Assembly: GCA_025084515.1 (NCBI GenBank)
Contig: JAJAGP010000018.1
Coordinates: 1,391,944-1,455,943, forward strand
Reading direction: 5' to 3'
From: Ancistrus triradiatus
Lineage: Eukaryota; Chordata; Actinopteri; Siluriformes; Loricariidae
DNA length: 64,000 nt
Positions 24,075 to 38,000 of this stretch are shown here, in pieces. The position numbers were made by a program, and so were the translations under genes. The notes beneath the pieces are model-generated. The model was not told the origin of the DNA, made no database searches, and was given only the letters and a program-made list of their open reading frames with translations. The stretch's first letter is position 1. Each line of letters opens with the position of its first letter.

Positions 24075-25100
24075 TTACACACACACACCCCAAACAGTGA
24101 GGTAACCCCCCAAATGTACCCCCTACTGAAAGGAAAGCATGCGATTCTGATCTATAACTGATCTATCCATAAGCTATCTATCTATCTATAATTAATCAAT
24201 AACTTAATTTATCTATCAATAAGCAATCTATCTGTCTATAATAAATCAATAAATTATTCTACATATCTTCTATATCTATAGAAATATGTTTCTGTGTGTC
24301 TGTCTCTCGGTCTGTCATTCTCACCACAGACGTGACGGCTTTCAGAAGCACGAATGGCCTGATCACATAAATCTCGGAAGCCTGTGAAGTTCTGGAGAGA
24401 AACCCTACGTGGATTCTTTTTTTTCCCTGTTATGTGAGCTCATGTTTCTCCTTAGTGCTTCAGCTGCTGTGGTGACACTTTAAAAAGCTTTAAGAAAACT
24501 GAGTGAGAAATAAACAAGACAATGAGAAAACTACATTGTCCTGACTCTGTTTATGTACAGTTTCCATGTTAAACTAGCAGTTTCTCAGTAGTTTGACTGA
24601 AAAGAAATAAAACAGGTGGTTTTGGTGCTGCAGAGCTCCAGGACCTCCGGGTTTGACCTTTTGGCTCGGGTAATACATCTCCGATTCGCAACGTCCAGTA
24701 CTGTGCACATGGTTAAAGCTTTAAGAAACATCCATTAATGATGAAATCCCAGTGCTCAAATCAAATAAATATACACCCATTAGCTGTTTTGACCAGCACT
24801 GTAACGTAACAGGATCGCCAACACATTTGCTTTGGCTCGTCATGCATTGTTTTAACTAAAGCCCTTCCACAAGTTATGAGACTCTTGCATTTATAAAAGT
24901 TTTTTTTTTTTTAAATGAGTGGATGCAAATTCTGGATTCATATTGCCCTCCTCTGTTATTTTGCAAATTCCCAGGAAAAAGATTTGGCTTTGGGATTTGC
25001 CTAAATCACCAGCGTCTGTAACAGAGGCAAGCTTTACTGGACAATTGGGGTTTACTAGTTTTCGGGCTAGTTATCTCTTTGGCAACGTTGTTATTTCACT
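24075..25100. other. Intergenic with TCTA-type simple repeats
   Basis: Interrupted TATC/TAAT tetranucleotide repeats lie at 24165-24290 (CTATCTATCTATAATTAATC). The rest is without recognised features, including the frame at 24919-25128. Confidence 0.5.
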
Positions 25101-25105
25101 TTGTA

Positions 25106-26536
25106 CAGTGGTGCTTGAATGTTTATGAACCCTTTACAATTTTCTTTATTTCTGAATAAATATAATAATAAAAAACTGCAACTAAACATTTCGTGTAACT
25201 GTTGATCAGTCCTGCACACCGGCTAGGAGGAATTTTAACCCATTCCTCTGTACAGAACAGCTTCAGCTCTGGGATCTTGGTGGGTTTCCTCACATTAGCT
25301 GCTCACTTCAGGTCCTTCCACAACATTTCGATTGGATTAAGGTCAGGACTTTGACTTGGCCATTTCAAAACATGAACTTTATTCTTCTTTAAACCATTCT
25401 TTGGTAGACCGACTTGTGTGCTTAGGGTCGTTGTCTTTCTGCATGACCCACCTTCTCTTGAGATTCAGTTCATGGACAGATGTCCTGACATTTTCCTTAA
25501 GAATTCTCTGATATAATTCAGAATTCATTGTTCCATCAATGCTGGCAAGCCGTCCTGACCCAGATGCAGCAAAACAGGTCCAAACCATGATACTCCCACC
25601 CACCATGTTTCACAGATGGGATAAGGTCCTTATGCTGCTGGAATGCAGTGTTTTCCTTTCACCAAACATAACGCTTTCCTTTTAAACCAAAAAGTTCTAT
25701 TTTGGTCTCATCATCTGTCCACAAAACATTCTTCCAATAGCCTTCTGGCTCGTCTACATGATCTTTAGCAAACTGCAGATGAGGCAGCAATCTTCTTTTT
25801 GGACAGCAGTGGGGCTTTCTCCTCGCAAAACCCTTGCCATGCACACCATTGTTGTTCAGTGGTTCTTCTGATGGTGGACTCATGAACATTAACATTAGCC
25901 AATGTGAGAGAGGATTTCAGTTGCTTAAAAGTTACCCTGGGGTCCATTGTGACCTTGCCAACTATCACACGCCTTGCTCTTGAAGTGATCTTTTATGGTC
26001 AACCACTCCTGGGGAGGGTAACAATGGTCTTGAATTTCCTCCATTTGTACACAATCTGTCTGACTGTGGATTGGTGGAGTCCAAACTCTTTAGAGATGGT
26101 TTTGTAACCTTTTCCAGCCTGATGAGCATCAACAGCTCTTTTTCTGAGGTCCTCAGAAATCTCCTTTGTTCCTGCCATGATACACTTCCACAAACATGTG
26201 TTGTGAAGAGCAGACTTTGATGGATCCCTGTTCTTTAAATTAAACAGGGTGCCCCCTCACACCTGATTGTCATCCCATTGATTGAAAACACCTAACTCTA
26301 ATTTCACCTTTGCTAATCCTAGAGGGTCACATACTTTTGCCACTCACTAATATGTAATATTGGATAATTTTCCTCAATAAATAAATGACCAACTATAATA
26401 TTTTTGTCTCATTTGTTTAACTGGGTTCACTTTATCTAATTTTAGGACTTTTGTGAAAATTTGATGATGTTTTAAGTCATATTTATGCAGAAATATAGAA
26501 AATAATAAAGGGTTCACAAACTTTCAAGCACCGCTG
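25106..26536 (-). mobile_element. Tc1-like element, nearly full length
   Basis: The left end is TA then CAGTGGTGCTTGAATGTTTA; the right end is CAAACTTTCAAGCACCGCTG then TA. Part of the left arm (about 190 bp) is deleted, since the transposase 3' end follows within 100 bp. Confidence 0.9.
25190..26178 (-). pseudogene. Tc1-like transposase, frameshifted
   Basis: It begins MAGTKEISEDLRKRAVDAHQ (ATG at 26178) and runs to FKTIVTLPRSG, then shifts frame. Later pieces are KQLKSSLTLANVNVHESTIR, FAKDHVDEPEGYWKNVLWTD and GGSIMVWTCFAASGSGRLAS. Then come the DNDPKHTSRSTKEWFK region and a P.LNPIE-type end. The catalytic triad region is recognisable but in several frames. Confidence 0.87.
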
Positions 26537-26539
26537 TAT

Positions 26540-29500
26540 TTTCTCTCACAGGTTTTATCAACACAATGCAATTGTTAAGCAATAAATTAAGCACTGTTTA
26601 AGAGAAAATACAGATACAGTAGCTGAACTGATCTTCAATTTTTTTTAAGTTTATAATTAACTATGCGAGAAACATTCAACCTTGCCATTCATGGAACACA
26701 CCACCAATGGACGCTGGAGTAGTGAGAACCTCTTTTATGGACTAATGAGTCAAATGTCAACGTCTGGCGAGAAACTACATGCTTATATGCTTCAGTTTCT
26801 TGGATTGTATCAGTTATAAGTTCTGTATAAGGGTGTCTGCTGAAGGTTGTAAATTCCCTGACCTGCACTGGAGCCTGTTAGGGACCAAGTCCATCACTGC
26901 TTGTGGTTTGGAATGAAATGTTCAGGTGATCTGTGTAACTCTGCAAGCAAGAACAAAAGATTACATACTTCTGAAAGTAAACATACTTGTATTCGGCGAG
27001 TGCATTACCTTATTGTTTTTGGGGCATCTTTGTAGGACCCAAGACCTTAATGGTGGACAGTGACCAAACAGCAGGACAAAACCAATCTCTGTAGTTTGTA
27101 TAATTCCTTCATGTTTTGCATGGAAATTTCATCACATCCCAGTGAGTTCTGTTCTCGGATCTTTCTTTCTGTTGTTGACTCGACACATTAGGCCTGCAAA
27201 GGTCATTTAATCTCGTATCACTTGAGCTTTTGATTTATTTAAATGTATGCAAACGGGCCTTGACATGGAGGTTACAACAGAGTGAATCGTCGATGTGTTA
27301 AAGCACTCAAACGCAGCACCTGCCCGCTCTTTATTTGTAGAACTTATATTTTGGAAGGGAATTTATGTCCTCAGTAGCTACAGAAATGTTGTATTGTGTT
27401 ATTTCGTCCACGATTGTAATTTTCGCAAGGCAGCCGAAAATAAATCAGGACTGTAAGGGAACATTAATAGAGTAACGTGTTGTTAAAGCTTCCCCTGCTG
27501 GTCGCCTACGGACATTACATCTACGTTGTACATCTGTCCTTTATCACTTTTGAAAACCCAATTTATCACTTTAAAAACCGAATCTTGATTTATCCAAACG
27601 TTGGACAGAACCTAATATCTACCTTATCTCTAAAAATCAGAAAAATATCAGTACGACATAAATATGAGCACAACGTATACAGTGTAATTACACAAAAGGC
27701 AAGCGTCCATTCATGCTAACCCGTATTCAAATCGCATTTCTTGTTTTGCTTGACTTTTACGTTTACGTGTTGCCTGAAAAGAAAAAAAAACAACACAAAC
27801 ATGTCTGGAAAAAATACAAACAACCATGAATATACAACTGCTACTAAACTACATTAGCTTGTCACAGATACAACACAAGAGTAATAGGAAAGTTTGGACA
27901 CCGCTGATCTAATCACATTTTTGCAGCCTTTGCAGGGAACCAAAACGGTCTCCCCTGTGGTGGTAACGTCTTTTCATTTCGTAAATCAACAAAACATGGT
28001 GTTTGTCCAGGGGTGCCCAGATTGTTCCCAAGGACTGCAACACATCAATGTTTTACAAATAATTAAAGAGATTCCCATATATATGGAAACATTTAGACGT
28101 CTCCAAAGAATAAAACCATGTACCATCAACACAGACCTTTAAGAAGGCATCCTAAACCGGAGTGACTTGATCTTACAGGGTACAATCCAAGCAAATGAGG
28201 GTTAATGGCTTTGCTCGAGGGCACAACAGTCTCAGGTTGGCAGGGCTGGGACTTGAACCCTCAGTCTTCCAAACTCTCAACGGACATCACCTTTCATTAA
28301 GCGTGTAGGTACATAAAGGTACATAAAGCGACATAAAGCGACCTACGGATTGGATTGGTGACTGGTCCGGGGCACATTTATGCCTTTGTTCTCTGGGGAC
28401 GGGTGCTAGACGCCCCCTAGCGACCTTAGCTAGAACAAAGGATATTGAACCCTAATCTTAAATTTAGTCAACTAATAAACAGTGTTATATCTTTATTTTT
28501 ATTAACAAAGAACAGAAAATATGTGTTACACTATCTCCCCTCTCACACACGTACACACACGGGCAGTCAGACGCAGACTCTCTTTTGTGTACAAAACAGT
28601 GAAAGTGTCAAAGACAGCTGCTGGAGCAGAAAAGCCCTCATACAACCACTTTAGGCTTTGAACAGGCGCTCCTGACATTCATTATATTTTGGACACGCAC
28701 TGCTTTTGAAAGAGTTTCTGTAGCAAGTGTGTCTGTTTACAGTATTAGATACAGGAGCATGCGCTGTCCTATATAAGTTATACAAAGAAAACACAATATG
28801 GTCTTTACTGTATAGGGATTTTATTATTCCAACGTTCCAGCTGTTACAGCGACTACATGTTTCCCTCTATTTCTAGCTCTAACTCCAAATATCAGAATGC
28901 TAGAAAAGAGCTGTACTAGTCGTTATGAGTACAAACCCCACGACGATTGAAAATGCCACCGATTTCAACGCCACATAACAAGAGAGTCAGAAGTGTGTTG
29001 AGACATAATGCCACGTACCTGAGAACTCAGATATTTTATTGTGTTATGTCAAAAGGACTAATACCAACTAAATCAGTTTAAACAATTTCTGCCAGCAATT
29101 GTACACTACACTGTGGAAATACATCTGGCAATAGGCTACAGTCATTTCATAAGCGGTTTTGTGGATTTGGCAAACCACATGCTTCACAATGTATTAGTAT
29201 CAAGTTATCTGCCATTACACTGAATTCGACACCGACTTAAAAAAAATTAACACAACTATTGATATACATACATGTTACATGGAGGCACCCCGGTCTACAT
29301 CACAGCATGCCCAGCGAGGACACAAATACTTCGCAACACACACACATATACACCTGGACGTCAGGTGCCACAAGACCATTCCGAAATGCAATAATAATAA
29401 AAGTAAACCTCATCAAAAGTGGGATACAGACCATGGAGGCTCAGCCACCTTATCTTGACCATAAGTCCAGGTGTATATCTGTGTTCCACCAGGTCAATGA

Positions 29501-30469
29501 GTGAGGGTAGGTCTTTGTGTGTCACACATACCGCATACCGCATTACAGTATGTACATTACATGAAAGGAAATATAAAGTGAAACTAATAAAATAGCTGGA
29601 AACTCAACTACTTTAAGCAACAATAATCTGGGAGAGTCACTCAAATGAAATCAAATTAAACATACCATTGCAAAAATGTGGAAAAAAACCGAAACAATAC
29701 AGCGGAACCGCGTTATTACAAACCACAGATCTTTCATATTTAACACATGGGTCAGTAAGGTGAGGCGCTGTTTCTGTTCAGTCCCGTTAGTAAGTGGTAA
29801 TACCTGGTGATATATCACACTCAAAAATTCCAATCCATTTCAAAATGGAGCCATCTTTGCATCCCAAAGTCCAAAACTGGGAGAAGATGTGACTGTTTCA
29901 TTATTTAGGCAAATACAATTAGGTCATATAAAATAACAAGAAGCCAGCATGTCCTGATTTTATGTTTAAAGTCATTACGTAAAAACAGAACAGTCGGTAG
30001 CCCTTACTGAAAAAAATCACGGTTCCTTGGTTCTGTTTCTTTGAACATTTTAAGTGGTTTGAGCCCAAGAAAAACAGGTCTGCGATTTTTAGATTTAAAA
30101 AACAAACACAAATGGTACAGCTTTAAAATATATCTATTTTTTATTGTGTGGGTGTACCACCTGACGTTCTGGGTGGCCAATAAAAACACATTTTAATACG
30201 TTGATTCATTTACAGCAACGTCATATTCACTTGAATACGATTTTTAACAAGCCTTAAACATAGTTTTGTCAGTGCCTCATTTACAAAAAATTAAAAATTG
30301 AACGTTAAACTGCTGATAGAGAAAATCATTGGTACAATATAGATCCTAATATCCAATAAATGATACAACGATATTTAATACAACACTTGCACCTAAAATC
30401 CAGCTTCGTCCATCTTAAAGTCAGGTTAATATATTATGATATTGATAGGGATCGACATAACGTACACTA

Positions 30470-30470
<1 letters not shown>
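26540..30470. other. Intergenic, mostly unrecognised
   Basis: Contains SINE relics (26815-26855; minus copy 28170-28265) and a possible old Tc1 fragment at 26690-26760 (GGACGCTGGAGTAGTGAGAA). No conserved exon was found. Frames at 27477-27719 and 27894-28142 show no motif. Confidence 0.35.

Positions 30471-30471
<1 letters not shown>

Positions 30472-30507
<36 letters not shown>
30472..30507 (+). repeat. (TTA)n microsatellite
   Basis: A perfect run of about 12 TTA units in AT-rich sequence. Confidence 0.9.
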
Positions 30508-30508
<1 letters not shown>

Positions 30509-30509
30509 A

Positions 30510-32000
30510 TTAAAACAACCCATTTCAGTTTCAGTACAGTACCTGTCAGAAATATTATAAGGGGTTTACAATCAATACAATCAAAATGAACTTTTTCGTA
30601 CACTTTATTAACGTACCGTCACCCCCAAGTTAATTAGGAGATCAATTAAATAAAGGATAAAGTAAATCTTTGGATTTTTTTATTGCCAGAAACACGAAGA
30701 AATGAAAGAAGTCTGGTTTCCATTTACTCCCTTTTCAAAGCCACACACGTATGCACTGAGTATTTCAATTCCAACAATATTCAATTCGTTTTTAAATCAT
30801 CACACCACCACGTAGCACCGGAGGGTTATACCATGAAGCTAGCTTAACATATCCAATTCAGGTCCTTGCTGGGTTGACAAACTTTTTTTACAAATATAAC
30901 ATCAGCAAATGATTAAAGTAAATTAGTGCTCAATTGTAACGCTGGTCCTTTTGTCCTCCCACTGACCCATAGACTTGGAAGGAACTCCGAAGCTGAGGCA
31001 GAACAGGCACTGACAAACAGGGGGCGCCGGAACTCAATCCTGTTCCCTGCATCATAAGACTCTAACCCACCAATCCTGCTTCATGGTACAACCCTGCAAT
31101 CTTTCAACTGTCCAGCATCCATCCATCAGTCCTAAATAAAACCAAGGCTTTAAACAAGTAAATAAATGAAATCCCACTAGTGATCTGTAACTTACTGAGG
31201 ATTCAGCATCTGTCTCAGGCTCCTTTTACAGCCCTGGTATCTTACTACAGCTAATTCAACACGGAGGCCACAGTCCCTCTCAGCAGCTCAAAGCAGTCGA
31301 GGCCTGATCTTGAGAAGGTCACTCCATCCAACAGCGTAAGGGAAGCAGAACAGACTTCACCTAGTGACCACAGGGTTTTAGTTCAGGCTGAACTTGCTAG
31401 AGAACAGAAGTTAAAATGCCAAGTTACAAAAAAACTACTGATTTGGCAAATCTTGACTGATGAGGGCAAAATCCATCATGTTACATCATATCAGCAGAAT
31501 GATACTATACTATACAGTACTGTAGAAAAGCATATGTAAGAAACTCTAAAGCAAACATACCTTCAATAAGAACGAATTTTCAATGACAAAAAACAAAGAG
31601 CAGCATCCAACAAATTCTATGGTTAGGGTTTCTCATTTATTAAATCATGCTCTCGGATATCAACCAACAATTATAAGTTTATATCAGAATTTTAATATCG
31701 CATTCAATTACTTAAGTAAATATTTTCCAACATTAAAAAAATCAGCAATTTTTAAAATTTTATTTGTATTTTTTGAAGGAAGTTACTATACCTTTTTTGA
31801 TATTGACATTTTCCACAAAAAATATATTAATATAAATTCTAAAGTACCTACTAGACCTTTGTTTAGAGTATTATATGTAATTATAATTATTATTATATTT
31901 TTTAAATTTAGTAAAAGTAATATTTGTACATTTCAACTGTTTCCTTTTCACATATAAAATATTTATAGACGTACCTATTTGGTGCCATGTTAGCAGAATT
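30510..32000. other. 3' flank of the PDE9A gene
   Basis: The sequence AAATAAACC overlaps the PDE9A stop codon on the minus strand and gives an AATAAA motif, but the true 3' UTR is likely longer and unmarked. The text at 30960-31060 (GGAACTCCGAAGCTGAGGCA) is loosely repeated at 41385-41450 (GGAACTCAAGTGCTGAGACA), an unnamed dispersed repeat. The 124-codon frame at 31583-31957 is AT-driven. Confidence 0.35.
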
Positions 32001-32004
32001 TGGT

Positions 32005-35000
32005 TTATTTCTTCTTTCCTCCTAACGACATGCTCTCTGTTTTCTTCTTCTGGGCCTGGAGACAAAGCCTTCTGTGAGCCAGAGTTCTTATGTATCTCAT
32101 GGTTTTAATGTATTCGACTGTCCTGTATACACCAATGAGCCAAAACAATATTAGCAACAGGTCAACTCCATACAAATACCTGAACCCAGTCTGTCACGTC
32201 TTTACACTTGCCCATTACTCCTACATCCAACAATTCTCAACTATGAGAACCAACAGTTTACTTAATGCGTGCCAGTAGTAATGAGATAGCTGACATTATT
32301 CAGTCTGTTTAGTCTAGATAATGTTTCGGTTCATCGGTGTATTCCAGCAGCTATAATGATGAATTGCTGATACTTGGGACATGGCGTCATCGATCTGCTT
32401 GAGCTCCTCGTAGTGATCGCGAGAGTCTCGCAACGGCTGCACCATGATCTCTTCGATCTGAGGGAAGAGCTGCAATCATACACAGTCAACCTCTCATGAC
32501 TGAAATCTGATCAGCTGTACTTTACCCGATTTGAACATAACCCCTGAAGGGAACGTTCAGAAGTGCTCATATTTCCAAATAATTGTCCCTTTACAGTTTA
32601 TTCCCAAAACCTCCCTCTTTAACATCTCATGCTTGATATTGAGGGATTCTGCACAACTGACTTTTCAATGTTTCAACAATGTTTCCAAACATTGTTTTGT
32701 TGATGTAGGTAGAATCCCTCGTTCTCTCGGTCTGCACAACAAGAGCGTAACAGAACAACCACCATCCTTAACAGTTGCTAAGAAGACCTGTACAGTGGTA
32801 CCTTGGTTCTTGTCATTAATTATTTCCAGAAGACAACCAATAACGACGAGTACTCAGCAAATTTTTTTCATAAGGAATAATGTATACTGAATGAATCGGT
32901 TCCAGACCCCTGGAAAATCCACATTGTATAAGGCATTATCTGCATTAATGGAGTGGTACTGTACAGGTGCTCCCTGATTTACGATGGGGATACAGTGGTG
33001 CTTGAAATTTTGTGAACCCTTTAGAATTTTCTTTATTTTTGAATAAATATGACTAAAACATCATCAGATTTTCACACAAGTCCTAAAAATAGATAAAGAG
33101 AACCCAGTTAATCAAATAAGACAAAAATATTATACTTGGTCATTTATTTATTGAGAAAAATGATCCAGTATTACATATTAAGAGTGGCAAAAGTATGTGA
33201 ACCTTTGCTTTCAGTATCTGGTGTGACCCCCCTGTGCACTGTGCAGCAATAAATAACTGCTACTAAACGTTTCCTGTAACTGTTGATCCAGTCCTGCACA
33301 CCGGCTTGGAGGAATTTTAGCCCATTCCTCCATACAGAACAGCTTCAGCTCTGGGATGTTGGTGGGTTTCCTCACATTAGCTGCTCACTTCAGGTCCTCC
33401 ACAACATTTTCCAGTGGATTAAGGTTCAGGACTTTGACTTGGTCATTCCAAAACATAACTTTATTCTTCTGTTTGGGGTAACCATTCTTTGGTAGGAACG
33501 GCTTGTGTGCTTATAGGGTCGTTGTTTTGCTGCATGACACACACTTTTTTGAGATTCAGTGCATGGACAGATGTCCTGACATTTTCCTTTAGAATTATCT
33601 GATATTCATTCAGAATTTATGTTTCCATCAATGATGATGGCAAAGCCGTCCTGCCCCAGATGCAGCAAAACAGGCCCAAAACTATGATACTACCACACAC
33701 ACATGTTTCACAGATGGGATAAGGTTCTTATGCTGGAATGTAGTGTTTTCCCTTTCTCCAAAACATAACGCTTTTCTTTTAACCAAACCAAAAAGTTCTA
33801 TTTTGGTCTCATCCGTCCACAAAAAACATTCTTCCAATAGCCTTCTGGCTCGTCCACATGATCTTTAGCAAACTGCAGACGAGCAGACAATGTTCTTTTT
33901 GGAGAGCAGGTGGATTTCTCCTTGCAACCCTGCCATGCACACCATTGTTTGTTCAGTGTTCATTCTGATGGTGGACTCATGAACATTAACATTAGGACCA
34001 ATGTGAGAGGGGGCTTTCAGTTACTTAATAAGTTACCCCGGGGTCCTTTGTGTGACCTCACCAACTATTACATGCCTTGCTCTTGGAGTGATCTTTGTTG
34101 GTCGACCACTCCTGGGGAGGGGATTAACAATGGTCTTGAATTTAATCCATTTGTACACAAATCTGTCTGACTGTGGATTGGTGGAGTCCAAAACTCTTTA
34201 TGAGATGGGGGGGGGGGTTTGTAACCTTTTTCCAGCCTGATGAGCCCATCAACAGCTCTTTTTCTGAGCTCCTCAGAAATCTCCTTTGTTTGTGCCATGA
34301 TGCACTTCCACAAACATGTGTTGTGAAGAGCAGACTTTGATAGATCCCTGTTCTTTAAAATAAACACATGGTGCCCACTCTCTACACCTGATTGTCTCCC
34401 CAAATCTGAATTGAAAAACACACTGACTCTAATTTCACCTTCAAATTAACTGCTAAATCCTAGAGGTTCACATACTTTTGCCACTCACTAATATGTAATA
34501 TTGGATCATTTTCCTCAATAAATAAATGACCAAGTATAATATTTTTGTCTTATTTGTTTAACTGGGTTCACTTTTTTTTACTTTTAGGACTTGTGTGGGA
34601 ATCTTACGATGTTTTAGGTCATATTTATGCAGAAAAATAGAAACTTCTAAAGGGTTCACAAACTTTCAAGCACCGCTGTACATTCTGAGAAATCCATCAT
34701 AAGTTAAATATATCATGAACCGTTTGCTTCTCTTTTTTCCACCAAACATACCTTTTGAATGAAGCCAGTGATTATCATGTTAACAGACCACATGGTTTTA
34801 TGTTCGTTCCCTTTAGAGATTGTGTTAATGCAGAAATTCAGCAAAGCATCTAATCTATCTAATATAAACTTTCTGCAGTGCTGGGATACCTTCATGACTG
34901 TCTCGAACATGGGGATGAGGACGAATTTGATGAAGCCGATTTGTGCCGTCGGCTTGGTCACTTTGTCCCTGTCCATGAACGGGGCCACAGGAAGTCCCTC

Positions 35001-38000
35001 TGACTTTTCTCGGTCACTCTGAATCAGTGACACAATTACAATATACTGCATAAGCGAATGCAAACTTCGCACAATGACAAACATCGTCCAAGATGCCCAC
35101 GCTGCTCACGCTGAGATGGCACCAGCTGTTCTTTGTTTCTACTCATGTCACCTGGGATTGTGCTCACCTGCGTCTTGTTCATAAAGAGACGTCAGTAATG
35201 ATTAGGGACTCTCTTTAACTGTTCATGTAATTATGGTGATGTTGTGGATAGTGAGAGTGCCTTCCAGTGTCCTCATTTTTTGCTGTATTGTACAGATTTG
35301 CATGCTTGGTTGTAATTTGCTGCGTTACCTGCATGAAGTACTCCTCTAGCAGACAGTCCACCCAGGGCTCGGCCACCTCGGTGGGCCTGACTTCATTGGA
35401 AATGTCACAGCACTTGATCAAGACCATCTTCAGCTGGACCAGCAAAGTCGTTAGAGCACCAGTGTTAATGACAACGATAACGACAAATAATGACGAGAAT
35501 GAATATATTTATCTTGCTATGTGCTCGCAGTAATTAAACAGAAAGCAAAAATGTTCATAAGGAGTTTATTAAACTAATCAAGTTACATAACAAGGCTACA
35601 CTTCTGAAGAAATGTCTAAGACTAGTCCTAGATTAGACTAGAAATCTAGATGTGCTAGCCCAGTTAGTTCTGATTGGCTGTTAGAATCCAATAAGAAAAC
35701 ACAAACACAAACAAATAAAATAAATGGAAAAGAACAAAAAAGAAAAAGACAAATTCGTAAACAAAGCTTGTAATATGCGAAACAAAGAGTGCTGGGCACA
35801 GAAATACAGGTCATCTCCGATTTATGACAGCGATACATTCCGACAAATCTATCGTAAGTTGAACTTATCTCAAACCGAGGAGTTTAATATTTACTCTATA
35901 TATCAGAGCGTAGCGTACCTTAAACATGCTTGAAACACTTACATTAATTACATTATATTTGGTATTATTATACCAGGTAATTTATTGAATCACAAATTGA
36001 AAGTGAAAAACAAAAACGATTATCGTTGCGGCTGAGTTCCTCACTTAGCACGGGAGAGTGCAGGAGAGTATCGTACTGGGTATTCAAACTTCAGAAATAT
36101 GGTTTCTGCTGAACGTGTATTTATGTTTATTATCGGATTCCCATCGTAAAGTCGAAATATCGCAAGTTGGCCCATTGTAAAAGGGGAGTACCTGTGATTA
36201 ATGTAGTATCTGTATGTATCTGTAACTAAACCTGATTTTTGCTTTTCACTAGTTTCAGACTTTCATATAGGAAATTTGCAACTGCAGTGAAATTGCGTAC
36301 GTGAATTAATTTTCAGATATAACAGCAAAACCAGTTACAGTATTACCAGTATTACAGTTACCAGTAGTATTAATATTTGTACCCAAGTCTGCTTTGTTCT
36401 AAATTCTAATGACATTTCAGCCATATAGAGCTGTGTATAATGACAACACTTACACATTTGACGTGCTCCTCGTTGGTGAAGTCGAAGTTGTCCACTTTCT
36501 GCCTGAAGGAATCTAGTATCTCTCCATGTCTGGCCATGTCCGTGGCTAGGATCAGTGTAATGATTGCCTGCGATGGTAAACGTGTTATTCAAAAGCCACA
36601 TAAAGTTTTGATATCAGGAAAAGTGGAACGAATGACTAATCCATGTATTAGGTTAGGGACCTGCCGGATCTGTTTGAAGGACTCGAGTTCGATGTTGGCG
36701 AAGATGTTGCACTCTGGCATGGCGAGGATCTGGAAGGCGACGGCGCAGTGGTGGTTCTCCAGCGGAGAGATGTCGTTGTAGCGGACAGCTAGTTCCGTCC
36801 GTGCATTGATTTGATACCTGATTATAGCAGAGCGGAAACAGAAAGCTGCGATCGATCCTAAAATCATATCCGGTGGTACCTCGGTTCTCGTCGTTAGTTC
36901 GTTCCAGAAGGCTCATCGAGTAGCGAATACCAAAATGTTTCCCATAAGGAATAATGTAAATTGAATGAATCTGTTCCAGATCCCCAGAAAATCCACCAAA
37001 TATATGCATTAATGGAGTTGTACTGTACAGGTGCTCCCTGAATTACGATGGAGATATGTTCCAACCAATCCATCATAAGTTAAACGTATCAAGAACCGGT
37101 TAATTTAATATAGCCCATACTGTATCATAGCAGAGCCTATTACACATGAACACTTACTATAACCTACAATCATTAGCACAAAGCTTATTTTAACAAAAAG
37201 TGTCGACAAATCTTGTGTAATTCAGTGAGTAATGGATTGAAATGGAAAAGAAAACGCAAAACACTTACTCTACTGGTGAACTCAGGGTGCTAGCTGCTAA
37301 CTGCTCAGCCTGACAGCCAGTCTTCCTTTCGGTTGGCTGTCATTAGTAACCATTTTAGGACCCACGGAGACTTATCTGCACTAAGAATAAAGTCATCATG
37401 TACTGAATCATGAATCGAGTTTCGCCTCGACTCGTACAAATTCAAGCAAGAGCGCCAAGTAGAGCAAATGAGCAAATGACGAGAAGACACAAATTTTTCT
37501 AGTCAAAATGCGTCAAGAACCGAATTTGACGGTTTACGAGTTGGTCAAGAACCGAGGTACCACTGTGTTCTGCAGTATATAATGCGTGTGAGGCATGTAG
37601 AGAAGAAGCATACGTGTTGTTGTATCCAGGATGATCGAGGTCGTGGCACACTGCTGCCGTCATCAGAATGCACATGTCAGTCATGGTCAACTTCTCCTGC
37701 AAATGAATAATTGACCGTTCTAATGGGATATCTTCACTCATATTATGGTCATAGGATAAGGGTCATGGCATAAGGGGGTTTATGATGGGGTGTGGAGCCT
37801 ATGTTAGACTTCACAGGGCGCTCGGAATTTCTTTCCATGCGGTCATGAAAGTATTTTGAACTAAAGCACAGACCTGCAGGTTGCACAGGTGGATCATCCC
37901 GTACATCATCTGGCTGACGCAGAAGCAGTGACGGAAGTTGTGGAAGGGGTTGTCGCGGTAATTCTCCTGGATGGCCAGCTGGAATTAATGAAAGTCAGCG

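Larger units (their letters stand above)
32792..34735. mobile_element. Element Z copy with nested element Y fragment and Tc1 (PDE9A intron 17)
   Basis: Element Z starts at CAGTGGTACCTTGGTTCTTG. Inside it a fragment of element Y begins at 32963 (ACAGGTGCTCCCTGATTTAC). This is cut at TA by the Tc1 at 32993-34678 and resumes after it with AATCCATCATAAGTTAAATA. The order of insertion is therefore Z, then Y, then Tc1. Confidence 0.7.

Noticed and set aside
31583..31957. 124-codon plus-strand frame
   Set aside because: AT-rich sequence gives Ile/Phe/Lys/Asn-rich translation by composition; no start context, motif or conserved segment.
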